Assembly: GCF_003254395.2 (NCBI RefSeq)
Contig: NC_037653.1
Span: 2,914,001 to 2,978,000, forward strand
DNA length: 64,000 bases
Direction of reading: 5' to 3'
From: Apis mellifera
Taxonomy: Eukaryota; Arthropoda; Insecta; Hymenoptera; Apidae
Shown here: positions 12,721 through 26,190 of the stretch, piece after piece
Position numbering within the stretch: position 1 is the stretch's first letter
Layout: each line of letters begins with the position of its first letter
Notes under the pieces: model-generated
Told to the model about the DNA's origin: nothing
Database searches by the model: none
The model's input: only the letters and a program-made list of their open reading frames with translations
Program-made: the position numbers and the translations under genes

Positions 12721-15700
12721 TAAAGAACGAACAATATTTTTTTTAGGATTTATCGTTAGAATTTTTGGAATAATAGAAATGTTAAAATTAATGCTAGAAA
12801 ATTTTCTTGTTAGTTAATTTAATTTATTATATATTATTGTTAATTTTCTCATGAAAATATTCGAATAATTTATTCGATGATAATTTATAATAATGAAACT
12901 GAATAGATAAAAAATTTTATCCTATTAATAAATTTTAATATTTAATCTTTTCGAAATATAATTTTCAAAATTTATAATTTAAAATAACACGAATTGAATC
13001 TGTAATATATATTTTTCAAGAATCGCAAAAAAGGAAATAAAAATTAATTGTATATCTATTAAAAAAAATAATAATAATAATAATTGCAGCGTTTCAAAGC
13101 GTGTCGGCAATTAAACAGTATCCAACGAATGAATGCACTGTAGAATTACATGATTCAGCTCTTAAGCTACCGCGTATTGAATTCGTGAAAATCACTTTCT
13201 TGGGTGGTCTACAGTTCCACCAAGTATCGTAAAATCCCGATGTACTTCGACGTAAGTAACATGGAAATTACGAATACGCATATACATTTTCCGATTGATA
13301 CTTTTATCTTTTGTATCATTCCAATCCATACGTTTGTATTATTTTCTCTGAGCAATGAGATATCGACGTTCGAAGGAAATAAAAATGATTGAGTTTCATG
13401 GCGTAAAAGAGAAGGGTACGATTATACGAATGAATATCGTGGGAGATTTGAACGCGTGGATAGGAGGGATAAGCAAGAGGCGCGTTAAATGTATAGCTTG
13501 GTATATACTGATGTATATACTGTTCATAAATATCTGAACAGTATCTTCTATTTATGACGTTCAAGTACTATCATTATATATGTTTAAATATGATATATTA
13601 AGTGAAATGAAAATTAAATTATAATTAATTATAAAAATTGTATAATAATAATAGATGTCTAATAGATGAATGAATTAAATGATTCAATATAATGTGGATT
13701 TTATATACAAAAATATTTCAATATTTTTGTAAGAAACCAAAAAAAGGCAAGTAAAATCAATTTGAGTGAAAGATAAGAAATATATAAATGTAAATCAGAT
13801 AATCACAAATTATCTTATTGAAAAAATATTTTTTCAAATAAAAAAAAGTTATTTAAAAAATTTTATGATATAATAATATATACAGAATAATCAATATAAA
13901 AGATAAAATTACAAATCTTTTATATTATTATCATTTATTATTTTTAATTTAAAGATATAAAATATCTTTAAGCAGTGTGTTCATTTATGTAGTACGTGAA
14001 GATATCACAGTGATGATATCACATAGGAATTATGAAACGAAAACTTGCTACCAAAAATTTAATTTCCAAGTCAACGAACTTAGATTTCAAAGAACGGTGC
14101 CATGTGTGTAATAAAATAATAAAACTGGAATCGTTTAGTTAAAATGAGGTCAAGCAAGAAAATGAAGTACAAGCTAAGAATTTTTCAATTTCTAAAAAAA
14201 CCTGAATCAAACTGCTAAAACTGTCTACCTAAAAATTTAGATAATATGTAAATTTATTACACAGAAATGAATAAAATTAATTGTAAAATAAAGTACTATT
14301 AAATTTTACAAAACAATTAAATATGTGTAATTATGATGATCTAGATAAAAATTAATATTAATTTTATCAAAAATACTTGTACATTTTTAATAATCGTAGA
14401 ATTAATGTAAAATCAATGAGTTTCACATTTCATAGTGATAAGTATTATCATTTACAAAATATCCTAGGAGGTGATCTTTCCATTGATATATTAATACTCC
14501 ATTGCTAATAATAGATAGAGGCATAATTGGATTAAAATAACTTAAAGAAAAAGTAAAGAATTATTATTAAATCATCCTTTAAATTAATATTTCCATAAAA
14601 ATGGATTATATTATTTAATTTTCTCTAGTATAAAAAAGTATAAAAATATAAGAGATAAGAGAGAAGATACTTGGATACTGCATTGAGAAAAATGTAGGGG
14701 AATTTGTCTTCTTAGATTGGTGTTGGCTCACAATATAAATTCTTTGGGTATCGATCGTGCCACCCGTTTTGTTTTACTCCTTGGATCCCGTATAAAGAAT
14801 TGAATTGGTATCCAACGAGCGAGCGTAGAGTAACTCCGCTCTTGTTAGTCGCTATGTTGCCGGTTCTACAAATTGCGAAATTCCTTTGCGTACCTGTCGG
14901 CCATTCTGGATATTCTCCCAACTATCTCAACCGAGTCTACGACCATAAATTTCAACGACTAGGCCAGTGCACTGACCTTGCTATAAAGTTATTTAAAAAA
15001 AAGGAGGGAGGGGGGAAGAAGATACCAGCCTTCCCCTTTCTTTTAAAACTACGATTCCAGGTGAAATTTTACCATAATACCAGTGAAATTTTAGCGTGCA
15101 AGGATCAACCACTTTCAATAGTATGCTCTTAATGAAACATTAGTTTCTTTTGTGAAGAAATTTAAATTCTATGAATAATTGACATTGACAAATTATCAAT
15201 ATGTATATAAGTAGTAAGAATATAATTGTATAAAATTTTCTTACAATATGAAAGAAATAGATGACCAAATTGTGAGTGTTCTAATGTTTCTAAAAATGAA
15301 AAAAATATCATTAAATCTTTCTTTTTGAAATATAAATATTTTTTTATGATGGAATTTTATAGAAATTTTTAAAACTTACTTAGAAAGAAATTGTTGAAAA
15401 TGAAAATTTCTTTTTGTAATGATTTATGCTTCACATCACATGTGTTTTGAAAAAGACATCAAAGATTTTCAAAAATTCCTAATGTATTCTGAATTTATTC
15501 AACAGTAATGTGGTTTTTATTGATTTCTTATTTGATTTTTAATTGAATTTTCATGTATCTTGTACTTTTATATTATTTTTTCCAACAAGGATATTGCAGC
15601 TTGTTCATTTTTTTATATATCGCCATAAATCAAGTCAAGTTATCAAGAAAGGCATACAGCAACAAGGCTTAACAAGAAACAGAAGTAAATAGTACTTTTT

Positions 15701-18488
15701 AATACGCTGGAATCTTATTTTTTAAAATTAAAATAAAATTTATAAAAAAAAGAAAGATTATCTCGTAAAACTTTTAAATATTGCCAAAATGATTAAAGTG
15801 AATGGTCTATTAAGATTTAATGAATTGAAAGTTAATTCAAAGATCTCTTCAAAAGTTCATGAATATATTAACATTTTGTGTACAGAATATCCAAAGATTT
15901 TAAATTAATATGTGTTAATTAATATAATTAATCCTTTTTTATAATACAATCGTTCAAAAGATTAATGCATCCCCTCTGTAAAAAATAAGAAATAATAAAA
16001 ATAAATAAATAAACTCTATTTCAAATCATTGAGACATCCATCGAGTATCAAACTCAATGTTTGGTTTAAATTACGTGAATAAATACCGGTAGATAAATGA
16101 AACATTCATTTTGCAGTAAGACTAACGTTCCTCGTCTTGTTGTTCAATTTTGCACGCACAAAGGACCGCTCCTCGTGCTTATTCCAGCCGCGTCTCTTCC
16201 TCGTTAGCTTCAGACTCATGGCATTCATGCATGTCCATGAATAAGGAAAATCTAAAGTTAATGTCAACATATTCAAATATATCTTCATAAAAGATCGTGA
16301 AAATACTCGTTCAACTTTTTTATTTGTGTTTCGTTATTTACATATATTGTGAGTCTCATTCATATGTCATAAAATAGGCAATTAATAATAAATAAATTGC
16401 AAATTTTGTAATTAAAACAAGTTCAAATATTCAACAAAGTAATAGATATATAGAAATTGTGTTTATTTAAACTATATGCCAAACTATAATATTTTCAAAA
16501 TGTTAGTAATTTGACTATTTATATTTTACTTGCATAAAAATTTTTATCAACCATTTATAAAAATAGTTTCTTCATCTTTTTTTTTTCAATGAACTATTAT
16601 TGTTATAATTTATCTGAAAATTAATTAACTTCAATTAATTTTATTTAATCAAGCACTTAAATATATTACAAGAAATAAAAGTCAAAAGCTAAAAATAAAA
16701 AAAAACAAAAAATTACTTAACTTTAAAGTATACTTTCAAAAAATTAATATTATTAAAAGTTCCTTTGAAGTATATTTTAACTACTATTAGAAAATGGCCA
16801 TACAATTTTGATTTTTTCTTCTTATCTTCTCTATCTCTATATTGTATATATACATGCACAATAGAAATGAATGTTTATATTTAAGCCATCATGCAATGAA
16901 TTTCGTCATGCTCAATTTTACGCCACTTAAATCACAGAGATGTCGAGATTGACCTCGAGTCTTTGAAATTTGTTTTATCTCAGTATGGCAAGCGGAGTGC
17001 ATGGCAAGTCCTAAGGCATTTCTTTGGACGAGACTGCGCGTGGACGTGCGTGAACGTGCGTGGACATGTATGTATGTGAACGTCCGTGCATAAGTAGGTC
17101 GGTCGGTTTGGTTGCCTGTCCCGTTACCAAGGAGGGACACGTGTAATAACAAGACATTACGCACCTCTACGTATTTTCTTGCTGGTCACACATTTTTTTC
17201 GTTTGACCGGATACGAGAAATGTCGTCGAGCAACCCCTAATGTTAATGGATTGTTAAATCTGTTAAAAAGAATTGTAAATATTTAATATTTAGAATTAAA
17301 AGAAAAATAACATATTGGTCACAGAGGATGTAAGAATGTATTACTTACTTTGAATGCATAACAAAATTTACCCAATTTAAAAATTCTAATTTTAAATTAA
17401 TTAAATTAGTAACTATAATATATATATGTATGTATATATTATACACAAATGATTAAAAGTACTTATATTATGAAAATAATTGAATATATATAAATAAAAT
17501 TTTAATCTGAATAGAAACTAATATTAATTTTGCCAATAACTTGTATATTCTTAATAATTATAAAAATAAAAAATTTGAAGATGTCAAGCCATTTGATCTT
17601 TCATAGGTATTTCAATATATAAAATTGATATAAGAATATAATATTATCCCATATGTAGTATATGTATATGTATATTTACTATGATGAATTGAATTATTTA
17701 CTATAATATTTATGATGAATACAAGAAAAAAATATATTATTCAAAAAATTTAATATACTTTTATTTAAGGTTAGGAATCCATATAAATAGATTGTAGCAA
17801 TTATAATTAATCACAAGACAATTTATATTTTCAATCACTTATATTGTGAATTTAAAAAAGATTTATAAATGAAATTATTCAAATGATTGATAATATTTGT
17901 TATATTCTGAAAATTAATGCCATATTATAAATAATTTAGCACAGAGATTCTCAAATAGAGATATATGCATCATTAATAATATATATATGCATAATTTGTA
18001 CAATATTGTATAAAATTTATTTTTAACACTATTATTCATTTGGTTCAAATCAAAATAATCACGAAATAGTTCAAATAAAATATTACAAATAGAAAACAAA
18101 TAAAATTTCATTTGCATAAATATTATTAATATTGCATAATATATATCTTCTTATAAACTAAAAAATTTTTATTAGAATATTTTTTTCATAAACTTAAAAA
18201 ATATTTCATTATATTTAAAATAAAACAGATTTTATATATAATAACAATATGTAATTCTATAATATTTATATTATGTTTAATGTGCCAGTTCCAGAGATAT
18301 GTACATACCAGTTTTTGGGAAATGTATTAATATATGTTATCATATGTGCCAGTACTCTAAATATTAAATCAAAGAAAATAATATTAAATTCATAAGAATC
18401 GAAAAAAGATATAATTTCCTTATGTAATTTCCAACTATCCTTGAGAGTGAAAAATTACTTTTCCTCAAAGTTTTACACTTCCCGCCCT

Positions 18489-18520
18489 ATGTGCGTGCGC
18501 GCATGCGTGCATGCATGTAT
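18489..18520. repeat. 32-nt perfectly alternating purine-pyrimidine tract
   Basis: From 18,489 to 18,520 every base alternates between purine and pyrimidine, mixing GT, GC and AT steps. Such tracts, especially with a GCGCGC core as here, can adopt Z-DNA under negative supercoiling. It lies in one of the GC-richer patches. Confidence 0.75.
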
Positions 18521-20791
18521 TAAAAGAGAGTATCTTTTAAAAGATATTTCGACGATTGCATTAATTTCCCGCTTCCGTGGACGGATGATGGTTCGAAAAG
18601 AGAAAGAGAAGTCAATGTATTACACTGTTCAGTTGTAATAGTCGGTTGAGTAAGAAGAAAGCGGCCTTGCGCTACTTTCCATCGTTAGATAATATCGGTA
18701 ATACAATTTTCTCCGACTTTATAACTCTCGGCCTCGTGAAACGAGAGGAAAGATCGTTTTACGAGAAACATGCATTAAAGTTGGCAATACAATAGTAAGA
18801 TATTAATTATTCTAACAAAACTAACGTAAATGAAAACAAATCTATACACAATAATTGATCAGAAGGAATCAAATTTGTAAATATCATTGAAAATATAAAA
18901 CAAAATATCATATAAAAATTAATTCAAATCAAATCATTTGATATTGAATAATATTTAACTATAAATAAAGTTATTCGAAGGACATCTAGGGATATTCAGT
19001 AGTATCAACCGAGCCGATTTAAAATTCAATCGTTAAAAAAACAATCGATAGATCGGAATAGATTTAGGAATCGAGATATACAGAGTTCAGTAGGTCAAGG
19101 TTGTGGTGAGAGTAAAATTTAAAAGCATATAATCTGTTTTGTTCTGATTCCTTCTGGCAACGATTCACGAAAAAGAAAGAAAGACAGATGGCGGTAGAGG
19201 GGCATGGAAAGGAGGTAGGAGGGACGCCACAGGACTAAGAGGTATTCATTCTACGAGCGTAACACTTTTACGGGTTACGTTTTTATGTTGCACAACCTGT
19301 GATTGCGCAATTCGGCGTTAGATAATCGCCAAATTTTTTTTAGTCGAACCTGAACACCGTTAGACCGTTTATGAAGACTAGTCGCGGTGGATTCTTCGAA
19401 CTAGAGAGTTCGGTAAACTATCATAGACATCTTTATCGTCTAGAAAACTTGCTTCCCTGCAAATATTTGCTCAAATGTAGACTACGGTAAAACGTCGACC
19501 GGAAATTCTTGGAAGAGTCTCTTGACGAATATGCACGATTTATTAGATTTTACGCGAGAAAAATTAATAAAATTACGATATATAAAATATATATATCCTT
19601 TTCTATTTTTTTTTTTTTAATATTTAATATTTTTCGTACGTAGAATTTTATATCGATTATTATGTATCTCTTCAAATCATTCAAAGTTTTTATTAAAAAT
19701 AATATTTTATAATTTTACGAAACGAAGATTATACCATTATAGTTCTATAATTGTTACTAGAAAAAAAATAAAAAAGAAAGTAAAAATAAATTTATAATTA
19801 TTTATAAATTATTAATATAGACTTTTTATCTAATAATAAGCAAAAATTTGTAATAAAAACAAATCAAATATCACAAATTTAAAATATTATGGAAAAAAAA
19901 TAAATATCCTAAATATCTTAAACCTTAATTGGAATAAAAAAATTAATTAAATAAAGTAAAATTTATTTTTAAAATTAATTATCTTTAATTTGGTAATATC
20001 AAAATTTATTATTCAATAATATCATATTCCATTCTTCTTTTTATTTTATACATATTTATCATATGATTAAATATATTTTAAATTTTCTCAATTATAGTTA
20101 TTACATTTCGATTTAAAGAAGACACGTCAATAACCTTCCGTTCTAATTATTCCGTAAGGTGTTCGAACTTTCGCATACCATGAATGGCAGTAGCTGATTG
20201 TTGGTCAAAGGATTACGTCATCGAATGCGTAATGCACGCTACGCCATTATATGATCCGTTAGCCCGTTAGAGTGATCCTACTGACTCCATTTTCCTTTAT
20301 AGAATAAACGATTGCGATCAATTTAGCTTGTAGAAAAAAGGAATCTTTACATAAGAGATCTTTTGTCGAATTAACATTCAAGTACAAAAAGAAGCCTTCT
20401 CTATTTTACATTTTAAATACATATTGAAAATTACTCTCAATAGACATTGAGAATGAAAATAATTTTTAACATAGCTTCAAAAAAATATCCTAATTTTCGA
20501 GAATTTAATTCTCCAATGTATTGACACCCTTAGACTTTAAATTTTAGATTTTAGATCTTTAGATATTATGATTTTAATTATAGATTTATGACTTTATATT
20601 CTAGATTTAAATTTAAATTAATTCTATATAATATTATATTCTATATATATATAATAATTTTATATAGAATTTATATGATATTATAGTTATGTTTGTATTA
20701 TATTGATAGAAATTATATGCAATAAATAATAATAATACAACACAATAATTAATTTTTAAAAAATAGAAAAATTGAAATATGAATGAATAAG

Positions 20792-20846
20792 TATGAATAT
20801 ATAAACTCAATTATAAAATATGAAATATGAATATATAAACTCAATT
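20792..20846. repeat. 34-bp tandem duplication
   Basis: The word TATGAATATATAAACTCAATT occurs at 20,792 and again at 20,826, in direct orientation with a 34-bp period. A degenerate third copy follows to about 20,880. It is AT-rich non-coding DNA. Confidence 0.85.
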
Positions 20847-21139
20847 GAAAAATATGAAATATGAGTATAAATATGAATATAGTTCACCGTAGCTATCACT
20901 TAAAACCGATTCAAAATCTAAGTTAAGAATCTAATAAATGATTGTGTATGTGTTATCAAAAGCAATGGGATGTTTACAATGATACATTGCAACAAGTAGG
21001 CAAAGGTAACTGTTTTATTAAACCGTAAGCTGCGCCTTCATTCGGTCCGTACTTACGTAATCGAAAACACAGAGAGTGAAAATCAAGCGTAATCCTACTT
21101 TCGTTGGCGAGAGAAGAAGCGCCTCCCGGCACTTTTGCC

Positions 21140-21235
21140 ATGGCCGTGGATCAACCGACTAACGGCCGACCTTCCACCGTTGTGCAAGTCTTCTTCTCGA
21201 ATACGAGGTCACTAAGGATCTACGCACATATATAA
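21140..21235 (+). CDS. possible short ORF or first exon, 31 codons
   Basis: An ATG in strong context (TTGCC before ATGG) opens a 31-codon frame beginning MAVDQPTNGRP and ending at TAA. It sits in a GC-richer patch. A weak donor (CGAG followed by GTCACT) lies inside it. I recognise no family, and 31 codons is too short to exclude chance. It may be a micropeptide, a first coding exon or nothing. Confidence 0.15.
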   Translation: MAVDQPTNGRPSTVVQVFFSNTRSLRIYAHI

Positions 21236-22638
21236 TAGCGTAATGAAATCAGTGAGTTTATAAGAAAATATAAATTATATATACTATTATATATATTGAA
21301 TTAAAAGTATTATAAATATATTTATAAAATTTGGGTTTTTACACGTGTTAAATAGTTAAGTATTTATTTTTTTCTATTTCATAAATTTATTAAAAATAAT
21401 ATTTTTGTTTATTGAATTCTGAATTCATTATTTTAGTTACACAAATATTGTACATTCATAAATAAAAAATTTTGAAGATGTTCTATAAGGTATATCAATT
21501 GTATATCAGTAAAGTATATTTAAAAAATTGATTTGAAAAGCTGAAACAAATAAAAAAATTAGTATATAAAAATATCGATTAGTTTATTTATTAAATTATA
21601 AATAATTATAAGTAATAATTATGTATCAATTATGAATAATTGATTTCTACTTTCATTTTCTTAATAAGATTACATTACAAGATTCAAAAGATTCAAATTC
21701 AAGATTAAAATCGAAATCGAAATCGTTTTATATGATAATAATGGTCCATCGTAAAAGATTCAAGAATAAATACATCATTCAGAATTTTATTATTCTCGTT
21801 CCCTCACAATATCTTTTACATGATCAGATTAATTCAATTTATATAATATACAGAAAAATGAAACTGAATTTATTCATGAGATTAAAAAAACAAAAGAAAT
21901 TAAGCAAAAAATATCAGATATATATATATCAATATATATCTTAGATAATATTTTATATCTTCTTATATATCATTCTGCAAATTTTTGTACATTTAAATTT
22001 TCCATAAACATATTATATTTTCTATAATTTGTGCAATTTACACAGAAAGTATGTAAACTATATAAAATTGTATAAATCATTAAATATATTATTAAAGTAC
22101 TTCAATATTTAAAAAAAATGAAATTCTAAAAATATAAAAATTTCTAGAAAAATATAAAGATTTATATAATAAAAAAAAATGAAAACAATTTTTGAAATAA
22201 TCAATTTTACCATTATTATATAATATACTATATATTACTATAATCAATAATAGTATTATAATATATAAATATATGTATATTAATATATTATTATATACTA
22301 TTATGATATTATTAAATAAATATTATAAATTATTATGATATAATATATTAACCTCTTAATGCCACGAGTCACAGGTTTTAACTTTGTTCAGAAATTCATA
22401 GAATATATAAATCTAGAGATATATTAAGATGCATCATGATCTTCTTTCAATTACTTTCATCGGTCAACCATTCCACTTTCTCACTTTCGATTATTGCAGT
22501 GATGTCTGAGATGCAAAGTTAAAACGGCGAGAATAACGTTAGTGTAAACGGTACACCCATGAACTGTTATCCTTGCCGAGGTACTGATGAGGGGACCCAC
22601 TGGCCCAGCGATCAACTCGACTCTCAGTTCGCTCAACA

Positions 22639-22702
22639 ATGTCGTTTCGTCAACACTTTCGAAAAGTATCTTTCATCGCTATATTAGTTATCTTATTTTC
22701 AG
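22639..22702 (+). CDS. candidate first coding exon with signal peptide
   Basis: An ATG follows an arthropod initiator-like TCAGT (about 15 bp upstream) and an in-frame upstream stop (TGA, near 22,588). It opens MSFRQHFRKVSFIAILVILFS: a basic N-terminus followed by a hydrophobic stretch of about 12 residues, as in a cleavable signal peptide. The frame runs straight into a good donor, TTTTCAG followed by GTATTT, in phase 1. This is the shape of a first exon of a secreted peptide or neuropeptide gene. A possible second exon is listed at 23,606-23,708. I recognise no known precursor. Frame, hydrophobicity and donor are seen; a gene is inferred. Confidence 0.4.
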
Positions 22703-23605
22703 GTATTTTTATTTTCTTTTCTTTTTTTAAAGTTATATCGTGATTTCAAACAATTAATATAAGTAAATTTAATTGAAAGATAAAAAAAAATTCTTTCAAA
22801 AAATATTTTATATAATAATATTAATTAATGAACTCATCCTTTCAATGAGTATAAAACTTCATTAAAATTTTAAAATATTAAATATATATATTTTATAGAA
22901 TTTTAAAATTATATATGTAAAATTAAATTATGTTATATATTATATGTAATTTTAAATTTTAAAATGAATATTTATATTATAATGTAACATATTTATATTT
23001 ATTTTATATTATATATATTATATTTAAAATCTAAAAATTTTTAATAATATTTGTAATAAATTTGTGTAAATAATATTTTAAATAATAATATATATTATTG
23101 TTATAATATATAAAATAATAATTGAATATTGAAGCTAATGTAAAAATATTTTCCAGACATTTTTTAATTATTTTTGTAATATGTAATAAATGTTTTATGA
23201 TGTGATTATAAGAAGATAAAAAATCTCTATAAGATAAAGAAAATTAACATAATTGGCATAATTTTTTTGCAGGGAAAAAAATATATAACAATGTAATTAT
23301 ATTAAAATTAAATGTTGTATGTAATTTATCAAATATATTAAAATAAATTTTAATTAATGCAAAAAATCAATAATCAAAAATATTAAAAATCAATAATGAT
23401 CTGCTTATAAGAAATCCTTCTAAATCATAATTTATAGGAACTAACTGCATAAAATCACATCTTATTTTTAAAATAAGAAAAATAATTCCATGTCCAATAT
23501 TTTTTCTAATATAACATAATAGTAATACAATAAAATATTTGACAAAATATAAATCTACAAATTAGTCAGATATTCTAAATTGCTTTCACGTTCATTAACA
23601 TAGAG

Positions 23606-23708
23606 ATGCAATTGGATCCTCTATACGAGATCTGTTGGCATTGGTAACCAGTAAGAGGCAGACGACAGCAGAGAATCAAGAATACCGGTCGGACGAACAT
23701 AGAAGCGG
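23606..23708 (+). CDS. possible second exon of the secreted-peptide candidate
   Basis: After an AG (CATAGAG, weak pyrimidine tract), the phase that would follow the 22,639 exon opens a frame reading DAIGSSIRDLLALVTSKRQ and continuing with about 15 hydrophilic residues. It reaches either a TGA or a good donor (GCGG followed by GTGAGA). The Lys-Arg pair followed by Gln looks like a prohormone cleavage site. The phase match and the change from AT-rich DNA to a patch with balanced codons support it; the acceptor is poor. The alternative is a chance frame in a GC-rich patch. Confidence 0.25.
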
Positions 23709-25008
23709 GTGAGAGTGGGACAAAGATAAAAAAAAGAAAGAGCAACAGCGAGAGGGAAAGGGAGGGAAAAGATGAAGACAGAGAATAGTAACGCAGAATG
23801 CCCGGACAACGCTCCCGTGGAGCTGGGGCCAACTAACGGTCCACACCACCACCATTGGGACCATCGACTTCGATGGTCCTCATCCTTCTCCTTCTTCTCT
23901 TCCATTCGTCTTCCATTTATTCGTTTTTCTTTCCTCTTTTGCCTCTTTGATGTTTCCACAATATGCATTTTAAAATACGATAGTATTCATCACATTACAA
24001 CTTGAAATTTTTTCCTAAAACTGATTGATCAAATAAGAAAAATGTATATATTAACATATAAGTATTCGCTTATAACAGATTAAACATTTAGATATTGTTT
24101 AAATAGATATATATATATATATAAACATACATATATAACATACATAATAACATACATAAACATATTATAATATATAATAAACACATATATATATATTTTT
24201 TTTATAGATTGATTAGTTATATTAAAAAACAAAGTAATATTTATTAACAAATATTTATTAACAAATAGTATTGTAATAACAATATTATTGTAACAAATAT
24301 TATAATAAAATTAATACAAGAAGTAGCAAAATTATTTTTAAAGATAGACACTTTTACAAAAGTTATATGGCATGAAGATATCTATAATATATGTATATAT
24401 AAGAACATTTTCATACTAATGTTTTTATAATATAATAATAATTTTTCTCATCTCTAAAAATAACAAAAATATTCAAAATTATTTTAATGGACTAATCTTT
24501 ATAGAAGTAATAAGTATAAAAACATCAAATTCCAAATGATTTAATTTCTATTCTTAAAAATAAAAAACAGATATTCAAAAATAGATATTCAAAAAGTTAA
24601 GTTTTTTAAAAAGTTACTTAAAAATTATAATTATTATTATTATTTTATTAGTAGTTATAGTATAATGATAAATATGTAGATAAAAAAAATTTGAATATTT
24701 TTATATCATTTAATTATAAGAATAATTATACTATGCATTTTATGTTAAAAATTTATATTAAAAATAATAAGAAAATTTATAATAATAACTAAATATTTAA
24801 CAGATATTATTTTTAAAAAATTATAATATAAATATATCATTTATCTAAATTTATTAAATGTCTGAATACTTATAATCGATAATGTACATACATTAATCTT
24901 CTTATGACTGTTGACAATCATTTCGAACGAATCTCTTCTTTATAAATACTTTTTTCTCCACTCTTTTTAGAGTTTCTATTGAAATGACAGATAAATAAAT
25001 GGATTACT

Positions 25009-25019
25009 GCGCCATCTGG
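25009..25019 (+). promoter_or_regulatory. CTCF-like motif GCGCCATCTGG
   Basis: GCGCCATCTGG resembles the CTCF core (the reverse complement of a GATGGCGC-type word) in an AT-rich context. A second copy of the GCGCCATCT core is at 60,480. Only the motif match is seen; binding is unknown. Confidence 0.25.
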
Positions 25020-25721
25020 TATCAAATTAATAACTAAATTCAGTTATTAATGTAATACATTAGTCATAGCCACTCGTCATGATTCATTTTCTTTGCTTCG
25101 ATCCTTCAGCTACTATTCCTATTCAATTCCTTCGCTCTTCGCAGAGGTTCCCCGAATGCGTTGAAATGCACCTTACATTATGTTAAACTTCGATATACAC
25201 GATTGTTATTCAAAAGAAATACATACCGTTAATTTCTGTTTTATCTTTTTTTTTCTTATTTTATATCTTTTTTGATTATCTTATCTTAGAATTAATCCTA
25301 CATGAAAATTTTTCCGTGAGAATTTTTTAATAATTAATAATATATTCTTCTATGTTTAATATTTAAATTTTTATTTTATAGAACATTTTATTTTGCTTCT
25401 TAAATTACTTTCAGAATTTTTATGAAAATGAACATTTTTATTTATTTTGTTTTTATTTTTCAATGTATTGAAAATATAATTTAATATTTTTCTTATTAAT
25501 AAATTTGTATGCAAATAAAATATTAAAATCTTAAGATAAAAATAAAAACCTTGATTATTGTATTCGAATATAGTAATCAATATAAACACTTTATAACTAG
25601 AAAAATTTAAACCAATTTTTATTAAATAATAAATAAATTTATACTATTTGTCATTAATTATTAATTTAAAATACTTATTATATTTTCTATAAAAAAATAA
25701 AGTGAACTTTGTATTTGATAC

Positions 25722-25723
<2 letters not shown>

Positions 25724-25755
<32 letters not shown>
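25724..25755. repeat. (AT)n microsatellite, 32 bp
   Basis: A perfect dinucleotide AT run. Confidence 0.95.
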
Positions 25756-25759
<4 letters not shown>

Positions 25760-26077
25760 AATTATATTTTTTAAAAAATAATCCTAAAAAAAAATATTGA
25801 TATATCTAGTGATCTATACAATTCATACAATTTCCAAATAAAGAAATTTTTCCTCTGAATAGTTAGATTCGAAAAATTCTCGTATTACGAAAGCTGTCTG
25901 ATCTTCCACATATTCTAACTATTATTAATGTTCATTCTATAATCTTGTTCTATTCTCCTTGATACCTATTCTAGGTGCAAAAAAAAATGGTTTTTGTTGA
26001 GCCGCAAAAGCACCGCAAGACAGTCTTCCTAAGATACTACTCGATGAGAATCCTTAGGTCTTCCCGAGACATTCCAC

Positions 26078-26190
26078 TGGACTTTTTTTCTATCTCTTTT
26101 CCATCTTGCCTTTCTATCTTCTCTCCTTTCCTTTCTTCCTCTTCCCTTCTCTTTTCTTCCCTCTTTTTCTCTATCTTGTTTTCTCGCCGT
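26078..26190 (+). repeat. pyrimidine-rich tract, about 110 bp
   Basis: Almost uninterrupted C/T on the + strand, with mixed CTTT/CCTT/CTCTT words. Very few purines break it. It is low-complexity DNA that can form triplex-type structures; no function is assigned. Confidence 0.7.

Larger units (their letters stand above)
12721..22600. other. AT-rich stretch with scattered GC patches
   Basis: No gene was assigned. GC-richer patches lie at about 13,080-13,500, 14,700-15,100, 16,100-16,260, 16,900-17,240, 18,430-18,800, 19,000-19,560, 20,100-20,300, 21,030-21,240 and 22,350-22,600. A CRE-like TTACGTCAT is at 20,213-20,221. A small hairpin (CTTGGGTGG pairing with CCACCAAG) is at 13,199-13,224. The stretch between 16,980 and 17,090 is built of GTGCGTGGACGTGCGTGAACG-like words. 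The spacing and islands would suit a large intron or the regulatory domain of a developmental gene; this is inference. Confidence 0.5.

Noticed and set aside
14712..15132. Overlapping open frames of 69 and 110 codons on opposite strands
   Set aside because: No splice structure or family resemblance. The + frame runs into an A/G homopolymer tract. Treated as a non-coding GC patch.
16889..17164. 91-codon - strand frame with a Leu-rich start resembling a signal peptide
   Set aside because: The hydrophobic part is very short and the rest comes from GTGCGTG-type repeats. No splice signals support it.
23772..24005. 77-codon frame starting MKTENSNAECPDN
   Set aside because: The second half is only the translation of a pyrimidine-rich tract (Ser/Phe/Leu), and the frame overlaps other equally long ones.
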